64,000 nt of DNA from Oligosphaera ethanolica. GTDB lineage: Bacteria > Verrucomicrobiota > Lentisphaeria > Oligosphaerales > Oligosphaeraceae. A program made the translations under genes and the position numbers. Positions 1 to 8,071 of the stretch are shown here, piece after piece. The stretch is taken from positions 1,524,227-1,588,226 of the forward strand of contig NZ_JAUSVL010000001.1 in NCBI RefSeq assembly GCF_030814695.1. Direction: 5' to 3'. How positions within the stretch are numbered: the stretch's first letter is position 1; each line of letters begins with the position of its first letter. The notes beneath the pieces are model-generated. The model was given only the letters and a program-made list of their open reading frames with translations, had not been told where the DNA came from and searched no databases.

Positions 1-783
1 CACCCCGATGCCGAGTACCGCTTTCAGGGCGTGGTTTTCAGCGGCGACCCGTCGCCGGAGGCGTGGGACCACGCGATGGTGCACAACCCGTGGATCATCC
101 AGCACGACGGTCGCTTCTATATGTACTACACGGGCAACACGGGCGACGGCACCTTTCCGAGCCACCGCTACAATCAGCGGGTGGGCCTGGCGGTGGCGGA
201 GCGCCCGGGTGGCCCCTGGCGCCGGCTGGGTCAGCCCTTGGCGCCGGCGACGCCGGGCTCCTGGGACGAACTGGTATCCTGCAATCCCAGCGTCTGCCGC
301 ATGGCCGACGGCCGTTTCATCATGCTCTACCGCGCTTGTTCGCGGCCGGACAATCCCGTACATCATGGCGACATCGTGCTGGGAGTGGCCTTTGCCGAGC
401 GCCCGGAGGGCCCTTTTGTCCGCCACCCCGAGCCGATCTTCCGCCGGGAAGGCCAGCCTTTCGCAGCAGAAGACCCCGGCGTCTTCAGCTGGGGCGGGCG
501 GCTTTACGCGGCTTTCAAGGACATGGGCCGGAACTATCACGACCGCGAACGCTCACTGATGCTGGCGGAAAGCGCCGACGGCAAGGACTGGCGCATCATC
601 CAGCCGCTTTGCACGCGCGACCTCCCCTTTGCCGACACGGCGCCCCGCGAGCAATTCCGCGTCGAACGGCCCTTTGTCTACATGGAGAATGACCAGCCAC
701 GCCAGCTCTTCGTCGCCGTACGGCCGGAGCGGGAGGCACAGCGCGCGTTCAGCGTCCACACCGGCATCGACATCCAGCCCTGA
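1..783 (+). CDS. Glycoside hydrolase, GH43/GH130-like beta-propeller (5' truncated)
   Basis: The reading frame is open from base 1 and ends at TGA 781-783, so the N-terminus lies outside the window; the GTG at 31 is only the first in-frame start-like codon. About 260 residues remain. They show the repeating blade pattern of five-bladed beta-propeller glycosidases: 'MVHNPWIIQHDGRFYMYYTG', then 'CNPSVCRMADGRFIMLYRA', then 'AEDPGVFSWGGRLYAAFKD', each a W/D-G-(R/K)-(F/L)-Y strand pair followed by a 'GLAVAERPGGPW' type strand. This pattern is known from GH43, GH32/68 and GH130 families, which cleave or phosphorolyse plant or microbial oligosaccharides. I cannot assign the family or substrate because the catalytic N-terminal blade is missing. 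The gene converges with the ceramidase-like gene, separated by about 154 bp with no convincing terminator. A non-catalytic propeller is possible. Confidence 0.82.
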   Translation, partial: HPDAEYRFQGVVFSGDPSPEAWDHAMVHNPWIIQHDGRFYMYYTGNTGDGTFPSHRYNQRVGLAVAERPGGPWRRLGQPLAPATPGSWDELVSCNPSVCRMADGRFIMLYRACSRPDNPVHHGDIVLGVAFAERPEGPFVRHPEPIFRREGQPFAAEDPGVFSWGGRLYAAFKDMGRNYHDRERSLMLAESADGKDWRIIQPLCTRDLPFADTAPREQFRVERPFVYMENDQPRQLFVAVRPEREAQRAFSVHTGIDIQP

Positions 784-937
784 AGAGCGGCCCGCATAGG
801 GCGTATTGCCCCAGAGCAACGCGCGCCTGCAGCGCATAAAACCAGAACGACTGCCATCGACTGGGGCGACCGGCTTTTTTCACCGACAAGGGCGACCGAC
901 CGGTCGTCCTCGTGCCAAACACGGTGCCCCACGCCGG

Positions 938-2260
938 TCAGGTGCGTGGTTTGAGTTCGTTGAGGGCGCTGACGGCGGCGGCGATCCATGCCGGGCCGGT
1001 TCCGGGCGGTGCGCAGACATGGCGGCAGAGACGGGTTTCGTAGCTGCCTTCGCTGAGGGCCTGGTCGGTAGCAATGTAGCCGGACGAGCCATTGGCCATG
1101 CCGACAACCAAATTGCGCTTGTATGGCGACTGCTCCTTGATTGCCAGGCCGATTTCGACGAAGACCTCGCCGTGCAGCCCGACGATGCCGAGATCGCCGA
1201 CGCGCAGGGCGTGCAGGGGCACGTCCCAGGACGGCGGCACGTCCTTTTCGAGCTTGACGAGCTCATTGGCGTAGATCCACTCCATGGCGTTGCTATGGTC
1301 ATTGGCGGCGACGATCTTTTCGGCCTTGGCCAGATCCTCGGCGCTAGCCCGGCGGCGCTGGAAGGGCAACATCTTGAGCGTAGCGGCGACGGTCAGCTGG
1401 TCCACGAAGTCGTCTTCGCGCAGCAGCGACCACTGTTTCCAGGTTTCGGCGGCGATGACGTTGGCGACGCGGCGCTGGTTGTGATAGGGATCGGTCTGTT
1501 TGCGTGGCGGGCGGGTGAAATCGCAATTGTTGATATTGCCCTGGCAACCGTTGGCCATAATGACCATGAAGGACTCGCCGGCAATGCGCTGCAGAGCCGT
1601 GGCGTACTCGCCGAAGTAGTCCGCCGATATCCAGCAATGCTTGTTGTTGCCCACGTAATGCAGCGGGTAATTCGCATAGACGGCGATGGGCTTGCGGCTG
1701 TCTTTTTCCCGGAAGATCATCACGCCGAGTTCGGGGTCGGTCGGCCCGGCGGGCTTGATGGCATCGGGATTGCAGTAACCGGGATTCATGCGCACAGTAC
1801 CGTCTTTCATGTGCCAGCGGCGGTTGTGTACCTCCTCAGGGCAGGAGCCGGACGCGTGGGCAAGTTCGGCGGGACAACGCTGATTGTAGGCCATCACGAA
1901 GGCATCGGCAATCTTTTGGGGCAGGGTCTCGCCATATCCCGGCTCGGCGGGCGTGCCGAGTACCGCCCGGACGGCCGGGCCGGTGTGGGTATGCGTGGAT
2001 GAAATCATGACGCAGTGGGCGGGCACGCCGGTCCGAGCCGCAATCATCGCCTTGGCTTCCTCGACCAGCTCCGACGTGATGTACACCAGATCAATCGTCA
2101 TCAGCCCGATGGTCGTCTCACCATCGCTGATGGCCAAAGCCTTCACGTAAAGCGGGTCGTGGATGTGCTCCGCGATACGGTCTTCAAAATAGCCGGCGAT
2201 GTGACATCCCAGTCCCGGTGTAATGTCCACCCTGCCCGTTCCTGCCTGCAACTGCCCCAT
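938..2260 (-). CDS. Neutral/alkaline ceramidase-like hydrolase
   Basis: About 440 residues that match the N-terminal catalytic domain of the neutral/alkaline non-lysosomal ceramidase family. The start is 'GTGRVDITPGLGCHIAGYF', a hallmark of that family. The metal-site motifs follow: 'SSTHTHTGP' (zinc-binding His region) and 'NYPLHYVG...SADYFGEY'. A Gly/Asn-rich 'MANGCQGNINNCDF' loop corresponds to the family's oxyanion or active-site region. The family hydrolyses the amide bond of ceramide, but many short bacterial members of this size lack the C-terminal domain and their substrate is unknown, so activity on lipids is inference. I chose ATG 2260 over the in-frame ATG at 2302 because AGAGGG lies a few bases upstream and homology begins just after it. 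No clear signal peptide is visible. It is divergent from sbcDC. Confidence 0.85.
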   Translation of the reverse strand: MGQLQAGTGRVDITPGLGCHIAGYFEDRIAEHIHDPLYVKALAISDGETTIGLMTIDLVYITSELVEEAKAMIAARTGVPAHCVMISSTHTHTGPAVRAVLGTPAEPGYGETLPQKIADAFVMAYNQRCPAELAHASGSCPEEVHNRRWHMKDGTVRMNPGYCNPDAIKPAGPTDPELGVMIFREKDSRKPIAVYANYPLHYVGNNKHCWISADYFGEYATALQRIAGESFMVIMANGCQGNINNCDFTRPPRKQTDPYHNQRRVANVIAAETWKQWSLLREDDFVDQLTVAATLKMLPFQRRRASAEDLAKAEKIVAANDHSNAMEWIYANELVKLEKDVPPSWDVPLHALRVGDLGIVGLHGEVFVEIGLAIKEQSPYKRNLVVGMANGSSGYIATDQALSEGSYETRLCRHVCAPPGTGPAWIAAAVSALNELKPRT

Positions 2261-2307
2261 GACCACACCCTCTTTCTCTTTGAAAACGACAAGTCGCCAC
2301 ATGAACT

Positions 2308-2326
2308 AAAAACAGCCTGCGGCTGT
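2308..2326 (-). promoter_or_regulatory. Hairpin plus T-run in leader of the ceramidase-like gene
   Basis: Read on the minus strand, a perfect 6-bp stem ACAGCC/GGCTGT with a GCA loop is followed by four more T residues. It sits about 48 bases before the ATG at 2260. With no minus-strand gene upstream to terminate, it could be a leader attenuator; it is short and may be chance. Confidence 0.3.
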
Positions 2327-2419
2327 ACACATCGCTGCTCAAAATAGGCCCTGCACGACGTATTGCCAGCGCCAGGCCGGGCAGACGCAATCTTTTTTCC
2401 GGCGGCGGCCTTTCGGCGG

Positions 2420-2448
2420 TTGTCGGGGCGGCTTTCGGCAGTTATACT
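2420..2448 (+). promoter_or_regulatory. Sigma-70-like promoter for sbcDC
   Basis: TTGTCG at 2420-2425 and TATACT at 2443-2448 are separated by exactly 17 bases, close to the consensus housekeeping promoter. The expected start of transcription is near 2455, leaving a leader of about 120 bases before the sbcD ATG at 2574. This is the best promoter match seen in the divergent region 2261-2573. Confidence 0.55.
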
Positions 2449-2562
2449 GAGGGCTTGCAGCCGGCGGGGAGCCGGCTCGGGGGAAATGACGACGCCGGCC
2501 CATGCGCAGACAATCTGCGCCCTGCCCCGGACGCATGGCCATGAGCGCGGCACGGCAAGACA

Positions 2563-2568
2563 GAGGAG
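2563..2568 (+). promoter_or_regulatory. Ribosome binding site that fixes the sbcD start
   Basis: GAGGAG ends five bases before ATG 2574. The longer in-frame opening from 2502 has no comparable site and adds residues with no similarity to SbcD, so 2574 is preferred. Confidence 0.7.
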
Positions 2569-2573
2569 AGACC

Positions 2574-3836
2574 ATGACTGACAAGCCCTTGACGATTCTA
2601 CACAGTTCCGACTGGCATCTGGGACACACCCTGATGGGCCGCCGCCGCCATGACGAATTCGCCCATTTTCTCGACTGGCTGAACGGCGCCATCACAGAGC
2701 ATGGTGTCGATGTGCTGCTGGTATCCGGCGACATCTTTGACAGCAGCATACCGAGCAACGCCGCGCAGAGTCTTTACTTCGATTTCCTGACGAAAGTCTG
2801 GCGGGCCGGCGTTTGCCGCCACATCGTGGTCATAGCCGGCAATCACGACTCGCCGTCGCTGCTAAATGCGCCGGCGTCCCTGCTGAAAGCCCTGAACATC
2901 CACGTCGTCGGCTGTATGACTGAGAGCATTAAAGACGAAGTGGTCGTGCTGTACGATCGCAATGACGCGCCGGAGCTCGTGGTCGGGGCCATTCCCTACC
3001 TGCGCGAACGGGACATTCGCGTCATCGGCGAAAATGAAAGCGCCGAGGACAAAGATAAGCAGCTGATCGCCAGAACTCGCGAGCACATCCGCGCGGTCTG
3101 CGACGAGGCCCTCGCCCAGCGCGAAAAGTTCGCAACGAAACCACCCATAGTCGTCATGGGCCATCTCTACAGCAGCGGCAGCAGCGTAGCCGAAGGCGAT
3201 GGCACCCGGAAGCTCTACGTCGTCGGCTCGCTGGTCGAGATTGGTGCCGATGCCTACTCGGCCGGCTGCGACTACGTCGCCCTCGGCCACATCCACGTCC
3301 CGCAAGCCGTCGGCGGCAAAGACTTCATTCGCTACAGCGGTTCGCCGCTCCCCATGGGCTTTCATGAGGACGCGCAACAAAAGGGTGTCAACCTGATCCG
3401 CTTTGCGCCGGAGCGCAGCATCGAACAGCTGCCAGTACCACTTTACCAGCGGATATTGTCCATCACCGGCGACCGGGAGGCCCTCCTGGCGCGGGTCGCC
3501 GAACTGGCCAACTCCAGCGACCGAGTCTGGCTGGAAACAATTTACGACAGCACGGAGCCCATGGGCGATCTGCGTGACCAGCTGAACAAGGCCGTTGCGG
3601 GTAGCCACACGGAGATTCTCTGCACAAAAACAGCCCGGGGCCAGTTCCATGCCCTACACGCCGACGTCCCCGGGGAGAGCCTGGAGGACCTCACGCCGGA
3701 GGAAGTCTTCAACCGCTGCCTGGACAGCCATGACGTCCCTGCCGCCACACGGCCCGCGCTGATCGACGCCTACAACGAGATACTGCAGTCGCGTCAGGAA
3801 GCCGACACGCAAGCCGTCGAGGGGGTGGAAGCATGA
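2574..3836 (+). CDS. sbcD: Exonuclease subunit SbcD (Mre11-like)
   Basis: A 420-residue metallophosphoesterase, the nuclease subunit of the SbcCD complex that cuts DNA hairpins and protein-blocked ends at stalled forks and during recombination. All the metal-binding motifs are in order: 'DWHLGHT' near the start (DxH), 'GDIFDSS' (GDxxD), 'GNHDS' (GNHD/E), 'VMGHLY' and 'LGHIHVPQ' (GHxH). The usual C-terminal capping region follows, with a somewhat acidic end. The length is normal for the family (about 400). It is followed by sbcC with an ATGA overlap (sbcC ATG 3833, sbcD TGA 3834-3836), so translation is probably coupled. A sigma-70-like promoter lies at 2420-2448. Function is assigned from family knowledge and is secure. 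Confidence 0.96.
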   Translation: MTDKPLTILHSSDWHLGHTLMGRRRHDEFAHFLDWLNGAITEHGVDVLLVSGDIFDSSIPSNAAQSLYFDFLTKVWRAGVCRHIVVIAGNHDSPSLLNAPASLLKALNIHVVGCMTESIKDEVVVLYDRNDAPELVVGAIPYLRERDIRVIGENESAEDKDKQLIARTREHIRAVCDEALAQREKFATKPPIVVMGHLYSSGSSVAEGDGTRKLYVVGSLVEIGADAYSAGCDYVALGHIHVPQAVGGKDFIRYSGSPLPMGFHEDAQQKGVNLIRFAPERSIEQLPVPLYQRILSITGDREALLARVAELANSSDRVWLETIYDSTEPMGDLRDQLNKAVAGSHTEILCTKTARGQFHALHADVPGESLEDLTPEEVFNRCLDSHDVPAATRPALIDAYNEILQSRQEADTQAVEGVEA

Positions 3837-6800
3837 AAATTCTCAAGGTCCGTCTGCAGAATCTCAATTCGCTGGTCGGCGAATGGCGCATTGATTTCAC
3901 CCATCCGGCCTACAGCGGCAATGGCATATTTGCGATCACGGGCCCCACTGGCGCCGGCAAGTCGACCATCCTCGACGCCATCTGCCTGGCCCTCTTCGGG
4001 CGGACGCCGCGACTCGAGCGCGTCAACCAGAGTGCCAACGACATCATGTCGCGGCACTGCGGCGAATGCCTAGCCGAGGTGGAATTCAGCACCTTGCGAG
4101 GGCACTACCGCTGTACCTGGAGCCAACGCCGCGCCCGTGGCAAGGCCGATGGCAAGCTGCAGCAGCAGAAGCACGAAATTGCCGACCTCGCTAGCGACAA
4201 GCTGCTTGAGACAAAACTCTTGGCGGTCATCCCGAAAGTCGAGGAGGTGACCGGCATGAACTTCGAGCGTTTCACCCGCTCCATGCTGCTGGCACAAGGC
4301 AGTTTTGCGGCATTTCTGCAGGCCGACCCCGACAAGCGCTCGCCCATTCTGGAGGGCATTACCGGCACCAGTATCTACACGGAGATATCCGAGCTGGTTC
4401 ACCAGCGCAATTCAGACGAAAAACAAACACTGGAGCGGCTTAAAGCTGAACTCAACGGCGTGATGCTTTTCAGCGACGATGAAGAACAGCAGAAGCGCGA
4501 TGAACTCGCAGCCACTGACTCGGCCATGCTGGAACTCGATAAGCAGATTGTCGCCCTGCAGGCCGCCATCGACTGGCATCAGCGACTGGCAGAACTCAAC
4601 CAGGGCCTGGCCACCATACAGCCGCAAAAAGAACAACTCGCGGCGGACACTGCGGCCTTCGCGGCAGACCGCGAACGGCTGGCCGCCGCGCTACGGGCCT
4701 TGGAATGCGACGCGGAATACGGCAAATATGCCCAGCTCCGCGCCGACTGCAAGAATAAAATTGAAGAGCTGGCGGCCACCAACGAGCGTTTGCCCGAACT
4801 GCAAGAACAGAGCAAACTGGCCACTAAGGCGGCTGAGGAAGCAGCAGAGCAATACCAGGCCGTCAAAGCCGCGCAGCTTGCCCTGGCGCCGCTGCTCCGC
4901 GAAGCCCGCGATCTGGACAGCAAAATCAAGACTGGCAAGATTCTGTTGGCAGGCACCGCGACGACTCTTGCTGAAATCTTGAAACGCACGAAGGAACTGC
5001 AGGCTGCGGTGGCTAAGGACGACACCGCGCTGGCCGACAAGAATGAGCTGCGCGACCAATTGCGCAGTAAAGCCGCTGGCCGCAGCGCCGACGGCAAACT
5101 AGTGGAGCAACTGGCCGCCATCCGCGACAAATTCACCCAACTGCGGCAGGCCCGTAAGGACTTGGACAAGGCATCGGCTGAGCTGGACAGGGCCAAGAAA
5201 ATGCAGGAGGAGGCGGACAAAGCCGTCGCCCGTGACCAAAGCGATCTTGACCGTCTGCAATCTGCAGCCGAAGCAGCCGGAGCAAACCTGATCGCGGCCG
5301 AATCCGAACTGAAGGACGTCTTGCGCGGGAAAATGCATGACGACTGGCAAGACCAGCTGCGGTCATTGCAAGGCATACTAGGACACGTGCAACGGGCACA
5401 GGAACGCCATGGCGCATACGGTATTCTACTCAAAAAGCAGGCCGATTGCACGCAGATATGCGACTCACTCCAAAACAGCATTGCCTCACTGACAACGATC
5501 CTGGGGGGCAAGGAAGAAGGCCGCCAGACTCAGGTCAAACTGGTCAGCAGCTTGGAAGAGACCTTCCGCGCCGCCAACCTCATTGCCGACTACGAGCAGG
5601 CGCGCCAGGCTCTGGCGGACGGCAAGCCCTGCCCGCTCTGCGGCGCTACGGACCATCCTTTCGCAAAAGGCAACATCCCAGTGCCGAGCACCGCCCAACA
5701 ACAATGCGACGCTGCCAAGAATAAACTCGGTGAGCTAGACAAAGAGATACAGCGACTCGAAATTGAGCTTAATGGCAAGCGGAGAGACAAGGCCCAGGCT
5801 GAAGCCGATCTCAATCAACTTGCGCAGGATATCCCCTCGGCGGCCAGGCTGCTCAACGAACTCTGCGCCAAGATCGCGCCGGACGGCAGTCTTAAAGCCG
5901 ACATGCCGGCACTGAGCGAAAAGCTTGCGGCACTCACACAAGAGCTGGATGCCCAAACGGCAGAAGCGGCGAGGGTCGTTGAGCAGGCAAGAAAAAACGC
6001 CGGGACCGTCGAGATGCTTAAGAAAGAAGCAGAGAAGGCCGTTGCCGCCGCCCACAAGGCTGAAATGGCTCTCATGAGTGCGAAGGCCAACATCGACACT
6101 GCCAAGCAGCACCTGCAGACAAAAGCAGAAGCCAGCACCACCGCGCAGAATCGCCTGACAGAGCAGCTCCAGCAGACACTTAGCCTTATCCAGCCTTTCG
6201 GCTACGACGACATCAGCGAAGATCGCCTGGATGGCATCTACAGCGAGCTTCAACAGCGCCACAATGATTGGCAACACCTGCAACAGGACTTGCTTAAGCT
6301 TGACCAGGACATCCCGGCCCTAACGGCCACAATCGCCGAACGCACGAAGCAACTCCGTGAATTGGCGGATGAGCAGACTAAGCAAAACGGTGAGCTGGCC
6401 ACTCAGCAGCGCGAGCTCGCCGAGCTGCAGGCCAGCCGCGCGGATGTCCTTGGTGGCAAGGCCGCTAATGACGAAGAAACGCGCGTGATCAATGAGCTGG
6501 AACGCGCCGAGACCAAACGCGACATAGCGAACAAGCTGTTGCAGGACTGCCAGCAAAAACAACAAAACCTGAAAAGCGCCATCAGTAATCTGAAGGATGA
6601 AACAGGTAAACTCGAAGCCGACACGACGCGCGCCGAGGAGGCGTTCCACCAGGCCATCGCCGCCAGGAGTTTCAGCGACGAAGCGGCATTCCTCGCCGCA
6701 CGGCAGCCCGAAGCCGACCGCAAGGCACTGCAAGAAAAGGACGACGACCTCAAGCAAAACGCCACCGAACTCGTCACCAAAGACAAGACTCTCCGCGAAC

Positions 6801-7612
6801 AACTCGCCGACGAAGAGAAAAAGTCCCTGAGCAACGAGCCACGCGCAGACCTGGAATCGCGACAAAAAAAGCAGCAGGAAGACTTGGCCGCAAAACGCGA
6901 AAAACGCGGTGCCCTGCGCAAGGAGCTCGACACCAACGACCAGGCAAAGGAAAAACACCGGGACAAAACCGCCTCCTTGGACACGCAGCGGCAGTCATGC
7001 GAAAAATGGCAAATGCTCCACGACCTTATCGGCTCCAGCGACGGCAAGAAATTCCGCGATTTTGCCCAGGGCCTGACCTTCGAGATCGTCATCAGGCACG
7101 CCAATGTGCAGCTGCGGAAGATGAGCGACCGCTATCTGCTCACCCGCGACCGCGACAATCCCTTGGAGCTCAATGTCTTCGACAACTACCAAGCCGACGC
7201 CATCCGCTCAACCAAGAATCTCTCCGGTGGCGAAAGCTTTATTGTCAGCCTGGCCTTAGCCCTAGGCCTGTCCAACATGGCCAGCAAGAATGTCCGCATC
7301 GACTCGCTGTTCCTCGACGAGGGCTTCGGAGCGCTGGATGAAAACGCGCTGGACTGCGCCCTCAATGCCTTGGCTGGCCTGCAGCACGAAGGCAAGGTCA
7401 TCGGCGTCATTTCACACGTCGGCACGCTCAAAGATCGCATCACGACCCAAATCCAGGTCAGTCCAATCGTGGAAGGCCGTAGTCGCCTTGATGGCCCCGG
7501 CTGCACACAGGGCAGCAGTAAAAAGGCGCGGCCATCTGGGCCGAATGTGGGTGAATCCGACGGATCGGACGGATCGGACGGATCGGACGGATCGGACGGA
7601 TCGTCGACTTGA
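3833..7612 (+). CDS. sbcC: Exonuclease subunit SbcC (Rad50-like ATPase)
   Basis: A 1,259-residue SMC-type ATPase that partners SbcD. Residues 37-45 form the Walker A site (GPTGAGKST). Long Lys/Glu/Ala/Gln-rich coiled-coil arms run from about 190 to 1,040. At their tip the zinc hook CPLC (Cys600 and Cys603) allows dimerisation. The C-terminal half has the ABC signature 'NLSGGES' (about 1,128-1,134) and Walker B 'LFLDEGFGALD' (about 1,156-1,166). The normal end of SbcC is near 'ISHVGTLKDRITTQIQV'. About 50 further residues run into a low-complexity tail of Gly-Ser-Asp triplets encoded by a 9-bp tandem repeat, and the stop codon is supplied by that repeat. Length is slightly above the usual 1,000-1,150. 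The start overlaps the sbcD stop; GGTGGA just upstream can serve as ribosome binding site. Confidence 0.96.
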   Translation: MKILKVRLQNLNSLVGEWRIDFTHPAYSGNGIFAITGPTGAGKSTILDAICLALFGRTPRLERVNQSANDIMSRHCGECLAEVEFSTLRGHYRCTWSQRRARGKADGKLQQQKHEIADLASDKLLETKLLAVIPKVEEVTGMNFERFTRSMLLAQGSFAAFLQADPDKRSPILEGITGTSIYTEISELVHQRNSDEKQTLERLKAELNGVMLFSDDEEQQKRDELAATDSAMLELDKQIVALQAAIDWHQRLAELNQGLATIQPQKEQLAADTAAFAADRERLAAALRALECDAEYGKYAQLRADCKNKIEELAATNERLPELQEQSKLATKAAEEAAEQYQAVKAAQLALAPLLREARDLDSKIKTGKILLAGTATTLAEILKRTKELQAAVAKDDTALADKNELRDQLRSKAAGRSADGKLVEQLAAIRDKFTQLRQARKDLDKASAELDRAKKMQEEADKAVARDQSDLDRLQSAAEAAGANLIAAESELKDVLRGKMHDDWQDQLRSLQGILGHVQRAQERHGAYGILLKKQADCTQICDSLQNSIASLTTILGGKEEGRQTQVKLVSSLEETFRAANLIADYEQARQALADGKPCPLCGATDHPFAKGNIPVPSTAQQQCDAAKNKLGELDKEIQRLEIELNGKRRDKAQAEADLNQLAQDIPSAARLLNELCAKIAPDGSLKADMPALSEKLAALTQELDAQTAEAARVVEQARKNAGTVEMLKKEAEKAVAAAHKAEMALMSAKANIDTAKQHLQTKAEASTTAQNRLTEQLQQTLSLIQPFGYDDISEDRLDGIYSELQQRHNDWQHLQQDLLKLDQDIPALTATIAERTKQLRELADEQTKQNGELATQQRELAELQASRADVLGGKAANDEETRVINELERAETKRDIANKLLQDCQQKQQNLKSAISNLKDETGKLEADTTRAEEAFHQAIAARSFSDEAAFLAARQPEADRKALQEKDDDLKQNATELVTKDKTLREQLADEEKKSLSNEPRADLESRQKKQQEDLAAKREKRGALRKELDTNDQAKEKHRDKTASLDTQRQSCEKWQMLHDLIGSSDGKKFRDFAQGLTFEIVIRHANVQLRKMSDRYLLTRDRDNPLELNVFDNYQADAIRSTKNLSGGESFIVSLALALGLSNMASKNVRIDSLFLDEGFGALDENALDCALNALAGLQHEGKVIGVISHVGTLKDRITTQIQVSPIVEGRSRLDGPGCTQGSSKKARPSGPNVGESDGSDGSDGSDGSDGSST

Positions 7613-7698
7613 TCGGACGGATCGTCGACTTGATCGGACGGATCGGACGGATCGTCGACATGATCGGTCCGATCGGTCGGATCAGTCGGATCGGTCCG
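7562..7698 (+). repeat. 9-bp minisatellite across the sbcC stop codon
   Basis: GGATCGGAC is repeated in tandem four times, then continues with interruptions (GTCGACTT, GTCGACAT) and decayed copies (GATCGGTCC, GATCAGTCG). In frame it encodes Gly-Ser-Asp repeats. The interruption creates the sbcC TGA at 7610-7612, and the array continues as non-coding DNA for about 85 more bases. Confidence 0.9.
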
Positions 7699-7731
7699 CG
7701 AAGAAGCACTCGCGAAAAACGGCAAAGGCCT

Positions 7732-8050
7732 GGACTGCCAAGCAGCCACTCTCAAAAAATAATCTGCGTTAATCTGCGTAATCTGTGGATAAAAAAAGCG
7801 CCATTGCCGCCGGGACGGCGGCGCTCCCAGGATGGGGCCTTGGACTGCCAAGCAGCCACGCGCAAAAATAATCTGCGTTAATCTGCGGAATCTGTGGATA
7901 AAAAAAGCGCCATTGCCGCCGGGACGGCGGCGCTCCCAGGATGGGGCCTTGGACTGCCAAGCAGCCACTCTCAAAAAATAATCTGCGTTAATCTGCGTAA
8001 TCTGTGGATAAAAAAAGCGCCATTGCCGCCGGGACGGCGGCGCTCCCAGG
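7732..8050. repeat. Three tandem copies of a 109/110-bp interspersed-type repeat
   Basis: Copies start at 7732, 7842 and 7951 (spacing 110 and 109). Copies 1 and 3 look identical over their shared length; copy 2 has an altered CACGCGC and GCGGAAT and one A fewer. Each holds, on the minus strand, a GCCGCC/GGCGGC hairpin, a seven-T run, then 'ATCCACAGATTACGCAG' and a second near-copy 'ATTAACGCAGATTA'. Repeats of this style are, to my memory, scattered through genomes of Lentisphaerota, Verrucomicrobiota and Planctomycetota; that was not checked. Together with the minisatellite they fill the whole 459-base gap between sbcC and the EF-G gene. No gene is seen in it. Confidence 0.9.
8010..8043 (-). 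terminator. Terminator-like hairpin downstream of the EF-G gene
   Basis: On the minus strand GCGCC (8043-8039) can pair with GGCGC (8021-8017), enclosing a GCC/GGC extension, and is followed directly by TTTTTTT (8016-8010). It begins about 28 bases after the EF-G stop. The same structure is repeated in the other two copies of the 109-bp repeat further downstream. Confidence 0.6.
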
Positions 8051-8071
8051 TTGCGGTCCTTCTGCCGCGCT

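Noticed and set aside
8-692. Alternative frames over the glycosidase (183 and 209 codons)
   Set aside because: Low-complexity R/S/T/G-rich translations without motifs, while frame 1 has clear beta-propeller motifs.
784-937. Terminator or regulatory site between the convergent first two genes
   Set aside because: A palindrome CGACCGGTCG and a T-run are present but not arranged as stem then T-run in either direction.
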